Assembly (NCBI GenBank): GCA_002393575.1 | Contig: DGSN01000023.1 | Span: forward strand, 55,450 to 119,449 | Reading direction: 5' to 3' | DNA length: 64,000 nt | Source: Prevotellaceae bacterium UBA4361 | Lineage (GTDB): Bacteria; Bacteroidota; Bacteroidia; Bacteroidales; Bacteroidaceae | Shown: in pieces, positions 34,804 through 44,345 of the stretch | Layout: each line of letters begins with the position of its first letter | Position numbering within the stretch: the first letter of the stretch is position 1 | Position numbers and translations under genes: made by a program | The notes under the pieces: model-generated | Told to the model about the DNA's origin: nothing | Seen by the model: the letters and a program-made list of their open reading frames with translations, nothing else | Databases searched by the model: none

Positions 34804-35532
34804 ATGGACAACTACATTCGTGACTACAAAGGCAATCAGGCTTATTCGGAGCAGGTTGTCGCTCAATCCACCTTTGCTGTTCTGATGCGCAAGGTGTATG
34901 TTTGGATGGCTTTGGCACTCGTTGTTTCGGGACTCACTGCTTATTATGTGGCTGGAAGCGAGCAACTGCTGATGGCAATCTTTAGTAATCAAATCACCTT
35001 CTGGGTGCTTGCCATCGCAGAACTCGGACTCGTCATCGGTCTCACCGCAGCGTTCAACAAACTCTCGTTCCCTGCTGCTGCCATCATGTTCCTCATCTAT
35101 TCTATCTTGAATGGCGTGACGCTGTCGGCTATCTTCGTGGTCTATACCATGTCGTCGATTGCCACCACATTCTTCGTGACGGCAGGAACTTTTGGCGCAA
35201 TGGCTTTTATTGGTTATACTACGAAGAAGGACTTGACGAAGATTGGCGGCATCTTGCTGATGGCTTTGATTGGTCTCATCATCGCATCCATCGTGAACAT
35301 TTTCTTGAAAAACAGCATGATGGACCTCGTGATTTCAGCTATCGGTGTGCTGATTTTTGTGGGTCTCACGGCTTACGACGCACAGAAGATTAAGAACATG
35401 ATGTATGAATATGGTTCAGAGGTGAACGACTTCACGCAGAAGTTGGCTGTGCTCGGTGCCCTCTCCCTCTACCTCGATTTCATCAACCTCTTCCTCTATC
35501 TGCTCCGCTTCTTGGGCAAGCAACGCAACTAA
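34804..35532 (+). CDS. Bax inhibitor-1 / YccA-family membrane protein
   Basis: 242 aa with seven hydrophobic helices. Family features are a short soluble N-terminus, FMKVYVWMALALV-like first helix (LMRKVYVWMALALVVSGLTA), GFIGYTTKKDL-type loop (AFIGYTTKKDLTKIGGILLM) and the last-helix acidic pair region YDAQKIKNMM ... LYLDFINLFLYLLRF. Inner membrane; the bacterial family is linked to pH-sensitive calcium leak and protease control, but the role here is unknown. Confidence 0.93.
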   Translation: MDNYIRDYKGNQAYSEQVVAQSTFAVLMRKVYVWMALALVVSGLTAYYVAGSEQLLMAIFSNQITFWVLAIAELGLVIGLTAAFNKLSFPAAAIMFLIYSILNGVTLSAIFVVYTMSSIATTFFVTAGTFGAMAFIGYTTKKDLTKIGGILLMALIGLIIASIVNIFLKNSMMDLVISAIGVLIFVGLTAYDAQKIKNMMYEYGSEVNDFTQKLAVLGALSLYLDFINLFLYLLRFLGKQRN

Positions 35533-35579
35533 AAAAGACGAATTCATCGATATAAATTCAAGTAATACTATAAATTCTT

Positions 35580-36773
35580 ATGCAAAATCTTTCAGAACGT
35601 TTGAATCGACTGGCTCCTTCTGCCACGCTTGCAATGTCGCAGAAAAGTAGCGAACTGAAGGCTCAGGGTGTCGATGTCATTAACATGAGTGTGGGTGAAC
35701 CCGATTTCAATACTCCCGACCACATCAAGGCGGCTGCTATCAAGGCGATTGAAGAGAATTGGACTCGCTATAGTCCGGTGCCAGGCTATCCAAGCCTGAA
35801 GGAAGCAATCGTCAAGAAGCTCAAGAATGAGAACGGTCTCGACTACAAGCCTTCTCAGATTATTGTATCGAACGGTGCCAAGCAATCGGTTTGCAACACC
35901 ATCATGGCTCTCGTTAATGCTGGCGACGAAGTGATTATTCCTGCGCCTTACTGGGTGAGCTATCCTCAGATGGTGCTCCTCGCTGAAGGAACTCCTGTGT
36001 TTGTTGAGGCAAAGATTGAAGCCGACTTCAAGATTACGCCTGAACAGTTAGAGGCTGCCATCACGCCTAAGACGCGTGCCATCATCCTCTGTTCTCCATC
36101 GAATCCAACAGGCTCGGTCTATTCTAAGGAAGAGCTGGAAGGCTTGAAGAATGTGCTGCTGAAGCATGAGCGTGTCATTGTGATTGCAGACGAAATCTAT
36201 GAGCATATCAACTACGTGGGCAAACATGCTTCGATGGCGCAATTCGACGACATCAAAGAACGCGTGGTCATCATCAACGGTGTTAGCAAGGCATACGCAA
36301 TGACAGGCTGGCGCATTGGTTTTGTGGCTGCTCCAGAGTGGATTGTGAAAGGTAGCAACAAGCTTCAGGGACAATACACCAGCGGTCCTTGCTCTGTGAG
36401 TCAAAAGGCTGCCGAGGCTGCTTGGAATGGTCCGCAGGACTGTGTGGAAGAAATGCGTCAGGCTTTCGAGCGTCGCAAGAACCTCATCGTGAAACTCACG
36501 AAGGAAGTGCCAGGACTGGAAGTGAACGACCCACAAGGTGCATTCTACCTCTTCCCTAAGTGCTCTTCATACTTCGGCAAGGCGGATGGCGACCGCGTCA
36601 TCAACAACTCTACCGACTTGGCTATGTACTTGCTCGAAGTTGGTCATGTAGCAACAGTGGGCGGCGATGCGTTTGGTTCGCCAGAGTGCTTCCGCATGAG
36701 CTATGCAACGAGTGACGAGAACATTGTCGAAGCTATCCGTCGAATCAAGGAAACTTTGGCAAGACTCAAATAA
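35580..36773 (+). CDS. Aspartate aminotransferase, class I PLP-dependent
   Basis: 397 aa. MSVGEPDFNTPDHIKAAAI, RYSPVPGYPSLKEAIVKKL, the NPTGSVYS loop and the PLP-binding lysine in NGVSKAYAMTGWRIGF (SKAYAMTGWR) are the class I / Ib aminotransferase signature. Likely interconverts aspartate and 2-oxoglutarate with oxaloacetate and glutamate. Prephenate activity is possible in this subgroup. Followed by a 14-bp-stem terminator. Confidence 0.93.
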   Translation: MQNLSERLNRLAPSATLAMSQKSSELKAQGVDVINMSVGEPDFNTPDHIKAAAIKAIEENWTRYSPVPGYPSLKEAIVKKLKNENGLDYKPSQIIVSNGAKQSVCNTIMALVNAGDEVIIPAPYWVSYPQMVLLAEGTPVFVEAKIEADFKITPEQLEAAITPKTRAIILCSPSNPTGSVYSKEELEGLKNVLLKHERVIVIADEIYEHINYVGKHASMAQFDDIKERVVIINGVSKAYAMTGWRIGFVAAPEWIVKGSNKLQGQYTSGPCSVSQKAAEAAWNGPQDCVEEMRQAFERRKNLIVKLTKEVPGLEVNDPQGAFYLFPKCSSYFGKADGDRVINNSTDLAMYLLEVGHVATVGGDAFGSPECFRMSYATSDENIVEAIRRIKETLARLK

Positions 36774-36810
36774 GTTTCTTATCTCCTCCGATTGAGGCAA
36801 AGACATAAAA

Positions 36811-36846
36811 AAGACGCGAGAAAGTGGCAAATCTTTCTCGCGTCTT
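36811..36846. terminator. Terminator between convergent aminotransferase and GH106 genes
   Basis: AAGACGCGAGAAAG (36811-36824) pairs with CTTTCTCGCGTCTT (36833-36846); A- and T-tracts flank it, so it works in both directions. Confidence 0.92.
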
Positions 36847-36863
36847 TTGTTGTATGATATTGC

Positions 36864-39677
36864 TTATTCAGCAGGCATGGCAATCAGTTTCACATCGGAA
36901 TTCAAGCCAGATGGAACAGGAGCCCATGTGTTGTAGAGGTTCTTTTTGTAGTAGAGGTCAACCACGTTGATTTCCTTGAATTTTCTCCAAACCACTCCGT
37001 CTCTGTCCATCTTCGCAATGCGGTTGGCTGGGAGATTGGTGACATACACTTGCAGTGTGTTTGTACCTTTCTTCAAGAACTTCGTGATGTCACAACGGAA
37101 AGGAACAGCGAAGAGAGTTGCCACTTCTTGACCGTTGAGAACCACGCGAGCTGACTCACGAACATCTCCGAGGTCGAGGATGTAACGAACGTCTTTTCCG
37201 TATGCTTTCAGCAGTTGCTTGTTTGCTTTCGTGATGTCTTTCAGTTTGAACGTAGTGGCATAAAGTCCTGTTGCCATCGTGGTGTTCAGTGCTTCGTTGT
37301 TGAGCGTTGTCCACGACACAGGGTGAGTGAAGGAGAAAGTCTCTGTGATGGCCTTTGGTGCCGCTTTTGGGAACGATAGCGTCCAGTTGCAGAGTGTCGT
37401 GGCATGGCTTGCATTTCTCTGCTCGAATTTTTCCTTGTTATAATAAAGGTAGTCGGCAAAAGGCTCTTGGCTGCTCTGATTGAAGGTGCGGAGGATGACG
37501 CTCTCACCGCTGGCAAGCTGAATGCGTACCTTATTGCCTTGCGTTTGCGCCTTACCGATTTCACCCGTCATTGGGTTGTAAAGAACGGCATCTTTGAAAT
37601 TCACGCCGAGGTCAACATAATTGTCCACATCTTTTCCTTGCAAGTTGGAGATGAAGTAGTGGTAACCTTCAGTGTTGCAGCGACGAATGCAGGACAGTCC
37701 CTCGTCGTTGCGCATGGCTTCCCGTCTGCCTCCTGCAGCTTGCAGTGCCTCGTCGTAAGACTTTGCTAAGATGACTTTAGTCTTCAGTTCTTGCAGAGCA
37801 TTATTGAAAGCAGTGTTTTCCACTTCCACGTCCATTCCATAAACTCGTCCAAAGCCAGGCATAGACGAAGGATAATTGGTAACAAAGATGACCTTCACAC
37901 CTCTTTTTGCCAAGTTCAAGAGTTGCAGAACGGTTTCGAGTGGCATGAACTGTACGTCTGGAATGATGATGGCGGAGTAGTTGCCTGCACCTTTCATTCT
38001 CACACCGCTTTGGGAAGGTTCCGCTCTGAGAAGATAGCGGTCGGAAATGTAATCCACGTCGTAGCCATGCTGGATGATGCTTTGGATAGTTTTAATAAAC
38101 TTCGGAGCACGTTTATCCATGGAGTGAATGTCGAAGAGGGCGATGCGATTTGGCTGTTCGTATATCATGTCGTAGAATGGCAGATAAACGAGAAAGTCGT
38201 TGTCGGGTTGTCCCCATTGCAGGAACGACTGGCAGCGCTGGATGTACTGGCTGAATGCAGGTAAATCCTTCCACTGAGGGTTGTTTGGAGTCATATCGAC
38301 CGAAGCGTAGAATCGCCAACCTGGCCATTCGGCATCCTGTGGAGAGTAGCAAGAACCGTGGAAGAACACATGGTTTACGCCAGCCACGAACATCAAGTCG
38401 ATGTCGGGTTTGCATTGCGAGAGCGAAGTACGGAAATGCTCGGTGAGCCAAGTGAAAGTCTCGGAACTTGTGTATTTCTTTCCTGCGATGTGTGCTCCCG
38501 AGGAAGCATATTTCAGCATCGAAATGTCGGAGTAATTGGGCTTTGTGAAACCTGGGTCGGTGCGGAGACCTTTGATTTTGAAGTCGGAGAGTCCGAAGCC
38601 CTCGCATTCAGGAATATCTACTTCGGCGTAGAGGTCGATGAGGTTGGCAGGTGAACCATGCGCCTGATTACGTGTGATGGCTCCACCTTTGTGTGCCCAT
38701 TCTGTCCACTGCGTCGTGAAGTTCTCCAAAAGCAGTTCTCCCATTGTCTCTCGATAATCGCTGAGGACGCGCTTGGCTTGTTCAGTTCGCTCAGCATCAG
38801 GCATGAGGAAGAGATCGAACACATCTTCCAAACAGTAGCCACGACGCTTGTTGAATTCTTCAAGGAGCGATGGCGTCCAGTCTGCACCATACACTTCGTA
38901 GGAGTCGTTGAAGAAGGTGTGAGGACGAGGGGTGCGCGACGAGTTGAAAGCCGTCTCGAAGGTAGCAAGATAACTTCGAACAGCTTCTTTGTCGAAGTGG
39001 TCGATGACGAAACCCTCTCCGCCAGGAGCGGCACGCTTCACCATCTGCTGCGTTCTGCCCACGTAGAGGACGATGATTTTATCGTGTGCTGCGATTCTCA
39101 AATCTTTCAGTGGCAGTTCATATCCCTTTCCATCTTTCGTCCTACGGGCAAGTTCGGTGATGTCGTCGGTCACGTGGTCAGGCGAACAAAGCATCACGCG
39201 GGAGAGGGTAGGTGCTTGCTTCTGCTTTGTGTCGGTGCACGAAATGTCCAGCACTTTTGCCTTTCCGATGTTTGCCAAGGGATATTCTTGGAAGATGGCC
39301 TTGCATGCTGCTTGGCTCAGTGGAACATTCGGACCGCCGAAAGGCCATCCTGTACCTGTTGCCATGTTGGTTTCCACGCCGAGTTTTCCACCTTTTTCTT
39401 CGGTGTATTTCAGCATTTTCATCCATTCAGGACTCAGGTATTTCAGTTCGTTCTTTTCGTTGCCATTCACGCCATAGATGGGTGTGATTTCCACGCCGCC
39501 GATGCCCGCTTTAGCATATTCCGAAAGCGTGTAGTCGAGTCCTTTTTCATCGACAGCAGAACCTAACCACCACCAGCGGGTGTAAGGCTTGGCTTCCTGG
39601 GGAATGTCAATCCACGTCTGTGCTTGTGTGGCAACTGCGGATGAGAGGAGAAGAAGGGAGAAAAGGGCTTTTTTCAT
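36864..39677 (-). CDS. Secreted alpha-L-rhamnosidase, GH106 type
   Basis: 937 aa with a signal peptide ending TQAQ (residue 20). The mature start PYTRWWWLGSAVDEKGLDYT is characteristic of Bacteroidales GH106. ETNMATGTGWPFGGPNVPLS and GLSDFKIKGLRTDPGFTKPN follow in the catalytic part. The C-terminal 250 residues are beta-rich with galactose-binding-like features (FTHPVSWTTLNNEALN, VRESARVVLNGQEVATLFAV). It would release rhamnose from rhamnogalacturonan outside the inner membrane. GH105 (40768) and PL9 (56646) are functional partners, but no SusC/D pair is nearby. The gene lies between housekeeping genes. Confidence 0.88.
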   Translation of the reverse strand: MKKALFSLLLLSSAVATQAQTWIDIPQEAKPYTRWWWLGSAVDEKGLDYTLSEYAKAGIGGVEITPIYGVNGNEKNELKYLSPEWMKMLKYTEEKGGKLGVETNMATGTGWPFGGPNVPLSQAACKAIFQEYPLANIGKAKVLDISCTDTKQKQAPTLSRVMLCSPDHVTDDITELARRTKDGKGYELPLKDLRIAAHDKIIVLYVGRTQQMVKRAAPGGEGFVIDHFDKEAVRSYLATFETAFNSSRTPRPHTFFNDSYEVYGADWTPSLLEEFNKRRGYCLEDVFDLFLMPDAERTEQAKRVLSDYRETMGELLLENFTTQWTEWAHKGGAITRNQAHGSPANLIDLYAEVDIPECEGFGLSDFKIKGLRTDPGFTKPNYSDISMLKYASSGAHIAGKKYTSSETFTWLTEHFRTSLSQCKPDIDLMFVAGVNHVFFHGSCYSPQDAEWPGWRFYASVDMTPNNPQWKDLPAFSQYIQRCQSFLQWGQPDNDFLVYLPFYDMIYEQPNRIALFDIHSMDKRAPKFIKTIQSIIQHGYDVDYISDRYLLRAEPSQSGVRMKGAGNYSAIIIPDVQFMPLETVLQLLNLAKRGVKVIFVTNYPSSMPGFGRVYGMDVEVENTAFNNALQELKTKVILAKSYDEALQAAGGRREAMRNDEGLSCIRRCNTEGYHYFISNLQGKDVDNYVDLGVNFKDAVLYNPMTGEIGKAQTQGNKVRIQLASGESVILRTFNQSSQEPFADYLYYNKEKFEQRNASHATTLCNWTLSFPKAAPKAITETFSFTHPVSWTTLNNEALNTTMATGLYATTFKLKDITKANKQLLKAYGKDVRYILDLGDVRESARVVLNGQEVATLFAVPFRCDITKFLKKGTNTLQVYVTNLPANRIAKMDRDGVVWRKFKEINVVDLYYKKNLYNTWAPVPSGLNSDVKLIAMPAE

Positions 39678-39750
39678 TGTTGTTGGGGGATGGGATTGAT
39701 GGGGTTAATGGGGATAATGGGGGGATGGGGGGGATGGGAAATTATAAAAC

Positions 39751-40758
39751 TTATGGCATTTTGAGCGTGCGGAGACTGGCTTCGAGCTTGCGGATGTATT
39801 CGCGTTTGCTCTTGCCTGGAGCCATGACGAACCCTTCGGTCACGATGATGCGGTTGTTGGTGGTATCCACTTGGGCATAGCTGACGAAGGGTCCGCCAAG
39901 GGCAACCTTTTCCATTTCCCACAGTCCGCGAACTTCAAGCACGAAGTGACCGTCAATCTGCAAGTTCTTCGTTTCGATGCTCTGAGGGTTGTACGTCATG
40001 TATTGCCCTTCGTCGAGTCCTTGCACGTTCTTCTTCATGAATTCCTCGCGTTTGAGCAGGAAATTGTCGATGAGAAAGGCATCGGTCGTTGTGTAAGGAT
40101 AGGCATACATGCAGAAATTCAGCAGGTTGTTGTACTCGCCGTCCATTTCCGTGGAAGCCCAGAAGAAGTCTTTGCCCTTTTTCTTGATGAAATTGATGTC
40201 GTCGGGAGTCTTGATTTCGCAGCCGAACTGTTTCTTGGCTTGGTTCAAGACTGTGAGGCTGAATTTCTTCTTCAAGTTGGCTTGTTCGCGTTGCAGTTCG
40301 GCATCCGTGAAGATGGTGAGAATCTGTTCGCGGTTTTGCAGACACAGTTCGTTGAACGAATTGTTGTCGGGTGCCGTGAGCGAAATCACAATCTGCGGAC
40401 GGGCGTACAAGTCACGCACCACGCGACATTCAGGCTTCTGGTACTTCTTGCTGATGTCAGCCGTGATGATGTTCGCGTAGAACATGAACGACTTCGTGAA
40501 GTTGGACGGGTCGATGGTTGTGGTGCGAAAATACTGCTCGTCCTGTGGCAGACAAGGAATCGTGGCATTCACGATGTCTCGGAAACACTCTCCGTTGGTC
40601 GTTCCGAGCCAGTCCTTGTTGCACACCACCAGCAGTTCGTAAGGTGCTGACATCGAAGCACCTCTCACCTTCGAACCTCCTTTCTTGTTCTCATTGCTGT
40701 TGTCGCAAGAGAAAAGCGTGAGGATGGAAAAGAGTAGTAAACAATACCTGATTTTCAT
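39751..40758 (-). CDS. DUF4837-family lipoprotein
   Basis: 335 aa, lipoprotein signal with LTLFSC (Cys18). Body landmarks are APYELLVVCNKDWLGTTNGE, KKFSLTVLNQAKKQFGCEIK and RGLWEMEKVALGGPFVSYAQ. Conserved and uncharacterised in Bacteroidales. It lies between the GH106 and GH105 genes; in relatives I recall it nearer to cdaA, so the glycosidases may have been inserted around it. That comparison is from memory. Confidence 0.85.
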   Translation of the reverse strand: MKIRYCLLLFSILTLFSCDNSNENKKGGSKVRGASMSAPYELLVVCNKDWLGTTNGECFRDIVNATIPCLPQDEQYFRTTTIDPSNFTKSFMFYANIITADISKKYQKPECRVVRDLYARPQIVISLTAPDNNSFNELCLQNREQILTIFTDAELQREQANLKKKFSLTVLNQAKKQFGCEIKTPDDINFIKKKGKDFFWASTEMDGEYNNLLNFCMYAYPYTTTDAFLIDNFLLKREEFMKKNVQGLDEGQYMTYNPQSIETKNLQIDGHFVLEVRGLWEMEKVALGGPFVSYAQVDTTNNRIIVTEGFVMAPGKSKREYIRKLEASLRTLKMP

Positions 40759-40767
40759 TTTTCTTCC

Positions 40768-42045
40768 CTATCGAGTTTTTTCTGTGGCAGCCGACAACCT
40801 ATAGACCTCACTTCCTGCCAAGAGGAAGCAACCCAGTCCGAAGTCGTCGAAGTCTGGTTCATTGTTGTAACCCACTGGTTGCGAGTCCTTTGGTTCCTTG
40901 CCTGTACCTTGTACGAAGCCTAAGAAACCATTCTTGTGCAAGCACTTCTTCACCATCGCCTTCCATGTTTTTGCGATGATTGGCAGATAGGTCTCTTTGT
41001 CGAGCATATTGTTGCGAACTCCCCAAGCCATGCCATAGATGAAGAGGGAAGTGCCCGTGAGTTCCTTGCCCCCGAAGTGGGTGTCGTCGTGCAGACTGCA
41101 ATTCCAGAAATAATCCTTGCGCTGGCATTTCACCAGTGCTTTGGTCATGCTGAGGAAGTCTGCCTTGTAGGTGCTGAAATGGTCGTTGTGGTTGCCTTTG
41201 TTCTTCGATTCCATCGCATCCTCCATGGCGCGAACAAGCGCTGCATATACCCAACCGTTTCCGCGGCTCCAATAGCAGTTCTCTCCATTTGGCTCCTTGT
41301 AAGGTGGAACGAAATCCTTGTCACGCCACCAAAGCCCTTCTGCCTCGTTGAAAAGTCCGCCTGCCAAGGTGTCGCGAGTCCATATATACATGCGATAAGC
41401 TTGCTTGCTATAGGCTTCTGCCTCCTCTTTCGTATCTACCATGGCCTCGAGGGTGGTGAGCACAGGAAGTCCCATCTGAATGGCATCAATCCAAGTCCAA
41501 TCGTGGATGCTGGAGCCATTGAATTTTGCCTTGCTGTTAGGATCTGGTTCCGTGTCAGCCTGTTCCATCAGGTTTGCCATGCAAGTTTTGGTTGGTTCTA
41601 TCATGCTCGCATCAACCACCAAATTCAATTTTAAAGATACGCTCGAATTGTAAATGGTAGAGCTTATATACTTTTTCCAATTGTAGTAGTCGAGATAAGC
41701 CTGCGAGCAGCAATAGTCGTCGGCATCGCGGGTGTTAATGCCGTTGCGTGGTGTCCATTTGTGGAAATTTCCCCACGTCTCCATGTAGTCGATGTTCTGC
41801 TGATTGCTTGGGTCGAGTTTGATGAGTTCCATCAATCCTTCGAAATACACGCCACGCGTCCACAGGTTGCTGGGGCGTTCCTTTTTCACGAAAGTAGGTT
41901 TCGTGGCATCGGGATACTTGCGGATGAAATAGTCGTTGGCGCAGTGCATCGCTTTCAGCACGTCGGCGCGTTTCGGCATTTTCTGTGCTTGCGTCAGCAC
42001 ACATACACTCATTAGTAATACAGCAATAGTTAGGATTCTTTTCAT
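40768..42045 (-). CDS. Secreted unsaturated rhamnogalacturonyl hydrolase, GH105 type
   Basis: 425 aa, signal peptide ending LTQAQ. An alpha/alpha-barrel protein with TRGVYFEGLMELIKLDPSNQ, the aspartate-containing HDWTWIDAIQMGLPVLTTLE, NCYWSRGNGWVYAALVRAME and FNEAEGLWWRDKDF, the usual GH105/YteR pattern. It removes the unsaturated galacturonate left by pectate or rhamnogalacturonan lyases. Start only 9 bases upstream of the DUF4837 start side; both on the - strand with cdaA further upstream. Confidence 0.87.
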   Translation of the reverse strand: MKRILTIAVLLMSVCVLTQAQKMPKRADVLKAMHCANDYFIRKYPDATKPTFVKKERPSNLWTRGVYFEGLMELIKLDPSNQQNIDYMETWGNFHKWTPRNGINTRDADDYCCSQAYLDYYNWKKYISSTIYNSSVSLKLNLVVDASMIEPTKTCMANLMEQADTEPDPNSKAKFNGSSIHDWTWIDAIQMGLPVLTTLEAMVDTKEEAEAYSKQAYRMYIWTRDTLAGGLFNEAEGLWWRDKDFVPPYKEPNGENCYWSRGNGWVYAALVRAMEDAMESKNKGNHNDHFSTYKADFLSMTKALVKCQRKDYFWNCSLHDDTHFGGKELTGTSLFIYGMAWGVRNNMLDKETYLPIIAKTWKAMVKKCLHKNGFLGFVQGTGKEPKDSQPVGYNNEPDFDDFGLGCFLLAGSEVYRLSAATEKTR

Positions 42046-42070
42046 ATTGGTACTTTATGGTTTAGTGTTT

Positions 42071-42130
42071 AACGTGAAGCGTGAAGTGTGAAGCGTTTAA
42101 CGTGAAGCGTGAAGTGTGAAGCGTGAAGTG
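42071..42130. repeat. GTGAAGCG-type intergenic repeat
   Basis: Six to seven units of AACGTGAAGCGTGAAGTGTG type, between cdaA and the GH105 gene. Same family as 33402-33441 (complement) and 56220-56275. Confidence 0.65.
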
Positions 42131-42174
42131 ATTTTGCCGGACGGCATTTTTCACTTTTCATTTTTCACTCTTCA

Positions 42175-42939
42175 TCACATGATAGTGTTCAGGTATCGTT
42201 CCAATTCTTCGGTTGTGATGTCCCTCTTGAACTCTCCGTTCTGAGCCAGGGTGATGTGTCCCGTTTCCTCCGACACGATGATGGAGATGGCATCGCTCTG
42301 CTGCGTGATACCGAGTGCGGCACGGTGGCGGAGTCCGAGTTCCTTCGGGATGTCCCTGTTGTGCGACACGGGCAGGATGCAGGCAGCCGACACGATGCGG
42401 TTGTTGCTGATAATCATTGCACCGTCGTGGAGCGGAGAATTCTTGAAGAATATGTTTTTGATGAGCTGCGCATTGATGTTGGCATCGATGGTTTCGCCCG
42501 TGTTCTCAATGTCTTGCAGCGACATGCGCCGCTCGATGATGATGAGTGCGCCGACCAGGTTCTTGCTCATGTAGTCGCAGGCACGCACAATCTGCATGAT
42601 GGCTGGGTTTTCCTCTTCGTCCTGGGTCTTCTTTCGAGAGAACAGTTGCAGGAAAGAATACAGTCGGTTGTTCGAGCCGAGCGTGAGGAAGAAGCGCCGT
42701 ATGTCCTCTTGGAAGAGGATGATGAGAGCCAGCACACCCACGCTGACGAGTTTGTCGAAGATGCTGCCGAGAAGTTTCATTTCCAGCACCTGCGACACCA
42801 CAATCCACATGATGATGAACACGAGAATGCCATAGAACACGTTCAGTGAGCCTGAGTCGCGCATCAGCTTGTAGATGTTATACAGGAGCAATGCAACCAG
42901 GAGTATGTCGATGACGTCTTTAATGCCAAATTCTATCAT
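42175..42939 (-). CDS. cdaA: Diadenylate cyclase (c-di-AMP synthase) CdaA
   Basis: 254 aa from ATG 42939, which leads straight into the first membrane helix (IEFGIKDVIDILLVALLLYN); the open frame to 42990 adds a non-conserved stretch. Three N-terminal helices are followed by the DAC domain with SPLHDGAMIISNNRIVSAAC (DGA motif) and GLRHRAALGITQQSDAISII (RHR motif), both intact. Makes cyclic di-AMP from ATP at the inner membrane. Followed downstream by GH105; folP lies upstream across a repeat. Confidence 0.95.
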   Translation of the reverse strand: MIEFGIKDVIDILLVALLLYNIYKLMRDSGSLNVFYGILVFIIMWIVVSQVLEMKLLGSIFDKLVSVGVLALIILFQEDIRRFFLTLGSNNRLYSFLQLFSRKKTQDEEENPAIMQIVRACDYMSKNLVGALIIIERRMSLQDIENTGETIDANINAQLIKNIFFKNSPLHDGAMIISNNRIVSAACILPVSHNRDIPKELGLRHRAALGITQQSDAISIIVSEETGHITLAQNGEFKRDITTEELERYLNTIM

Positions 42940-42973
42940 TTTCTGTGAGAGTAAATAAAGTGAAAAGTGAAAA

Positions 42974-43052
42974 GCCTTAATCAAGGACAAAGAACAAAGG
43001 ACAATGTACAGGCTTTGAAATTCGTACTTTGTAAATTGTACTTTGTACTTCT
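42974..43052. repeat. ACAAAG/CTTTGT inverted-repeat element, copy 1
   Basis: CAAGGACAAAGAACAAAGGA, core ACAATGTACAGGCTTTGAAATT, then CTTTGTAAATTGTACTTTGT. The same core occurs at 61299-61414. Gene-free, between folP and cdaA. Confidence 0.7.
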
Positions 43053-43073
43053 CTTCATGCTTCCCGCTTCACG

Positions 43074-43919
43074 TTAAACACGAGAGTTCATTTGCTGGAA
43101 AATCTTCACGGCTTCCACACACGCCTTCACGTCATGAACGCGGAGGATGTTGGCGCAGCCTTTCGTCAGGCAGATGGTGTGAAGCACCGTCGTCCCGTTC
43201 AGGGCTTCTTGGGCTGTGGTTCCCAGCAGTTTGTATATCATGCTCTTGCGAGACACGCCCACGAGTAGAGGCAGTTCGAAGATTTTCAGTGCTTCCAAGT
43301 GGTTGAGCAGCATGTAGTTGTGTTCCAGCGTCTTGCCAAAGCCAAAGCCAGGGTCGAGGATGATGTCCTTCTGTCCCAAGTCGCGCAGTTGCTGAATCTT
43401 CTCGGCGAAGTAGAGGAGCACCTCCTGCATGAGGTCGTCGTAATGCGGAGCCTCCTGCATGGTTTGCGGTGTCCCCTTCATGTGCATCAGCACGTAGGGC
43501 ACACCAAGACGTGCCACCGTCCGAAACATGTCCTTGTCGAGTTCTCCGCCCGAAATGTCGTTCACGATTTGCACGCCGTATTCCTCCACGCACATCTTCG
43601 CCACGTCAGCCCGAAACGTATCGACCGACACCACCGCTTCGGGAGCCAGCTTCCTCACAATCTGCAATCCGCGTCGCAAGCGTTCCATTTCCTCCGTGGG
43701 CGAGATGTCGTTGGCATTGGGACGCGAAGAGTAGGCACCGATGTCAATCATCTGCCCCTGTTCAGCCACGATTTGCTCCACCCGTTCTGCAATCTCCCTT
43801 TCCGTTTGCTTTCTGCTATCGGCAAAGAAAGAGTCGGGGGTGACATTCAGAATGCCCATCACCTGAGGCGTACCCAGGTCAATCAGTTGTCCGTTGGCGT
43901 TGATGGTGTAATTCAGCAT
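43074..43919 (-). CDS. folP: Dihydropteroate synthase
   Basis: 281 aa. VMGILNVTPDSFFADSRKQT, IDIGAYSSRPNANDISPTEE, VVSVDTFRADVAKM, IVNDISGGELDKDMF, YVLMHMKGTPQTMQ and LDPGFGFGKTLEHN are the full set of DHPS landmarks. Condenses pterin pyrophosphate with p-aminobenzoate in folate synthesis; target of sulfonamides. On the same strand as cdaA. Confidence 0.97.
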   Translation of the reverse strand: MLNYTINANGQLIDLGTPQVMGILNVTPDSFFADSRKQTEREIAERVEQIVAEQGQMIDIGAYSSRPNANDISPTEEMERLRRGLQIVRKLAPEAVVSVDTFRADVAKMCVEEYGVQIVNDISGGELDKDMFRTVARLGVPYVLMHMKGTPQTMQEAPHYDDLMQEVLLYFAEKIQQLRDLGQKDIILDPGFGFGKTLEHNYMLLNHLEALKIFELPLLVGVSRKSMIYKLLGTTAQEALNGTTVLHTICLTKGCANILRVHDVKACVEAVKIFQQMNSRV

Positions 43920-44094
43920 GATTCAAACAAAAACTATGCAAAAGTAACAAATAATTACGAAACTGCGAAATTCTCACTTAAAATATGAACAGAAATCCAT
44001 CCCGATGCTATCTTTCTGCAAGATGGAAGGGGGAATGAAGAGAATCGTTTCTTCAATTCGTGCCACTTCCCTTTGGGAATTTCGTGAGACAATC

Positions 44095-44190
44095 ATTTGA
44101 TTCGTCTTAACGACCGAGCCCTCGTTTGAAAAACAACGAGCCCTCGCTTGAGCTTCAACGAGCCCTCGCTTGAAAAACAACGAAGGCTCG
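44095..44190. repeat. CGAGCCCTCG phased-box element, copy 4 (right arm lost)
   Basis: Boxes at 44115, 44137, 44159 and 44181 (CGAAGGCTCG), pitch 22 bp. Left arm ATTTGATTCGTCTTAA at 44095-44110. The right arm is replaced after TTCAGTA by the tandem repeat at 44201. Confidence 0.92.
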
Positions 44191-44200
44191 CCTTTTCAGT

Positions 44201-44288
44201 AAGTCCCCAATCGCGTTCGAGTAAGTCCCCAATCGCGTTCGTGTGAGTCCCCAATCGCGTTCGAGTAAGTCCCCAGTCGCGTCAGTTC
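44201..44288. repeat. Four tandem 22-bp repeats abutting the CGAG element
   Basis: Units of AAGTCCCCAATCGCGTTCGA + 2 bases at 44201, 44223, 44245 and 44267 (last one diverged). The 22-bp period equals the box pitch of the adjacent element. The tract ends 90 bases before the murF start. Confidence 0.93.
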
Positions 44289-44345
44289 AAGTCTCTTTGC
44301 AGAAAAAATGTTTGCTTGAAATCCCTGCATTTCGTTTTTTTGCAC

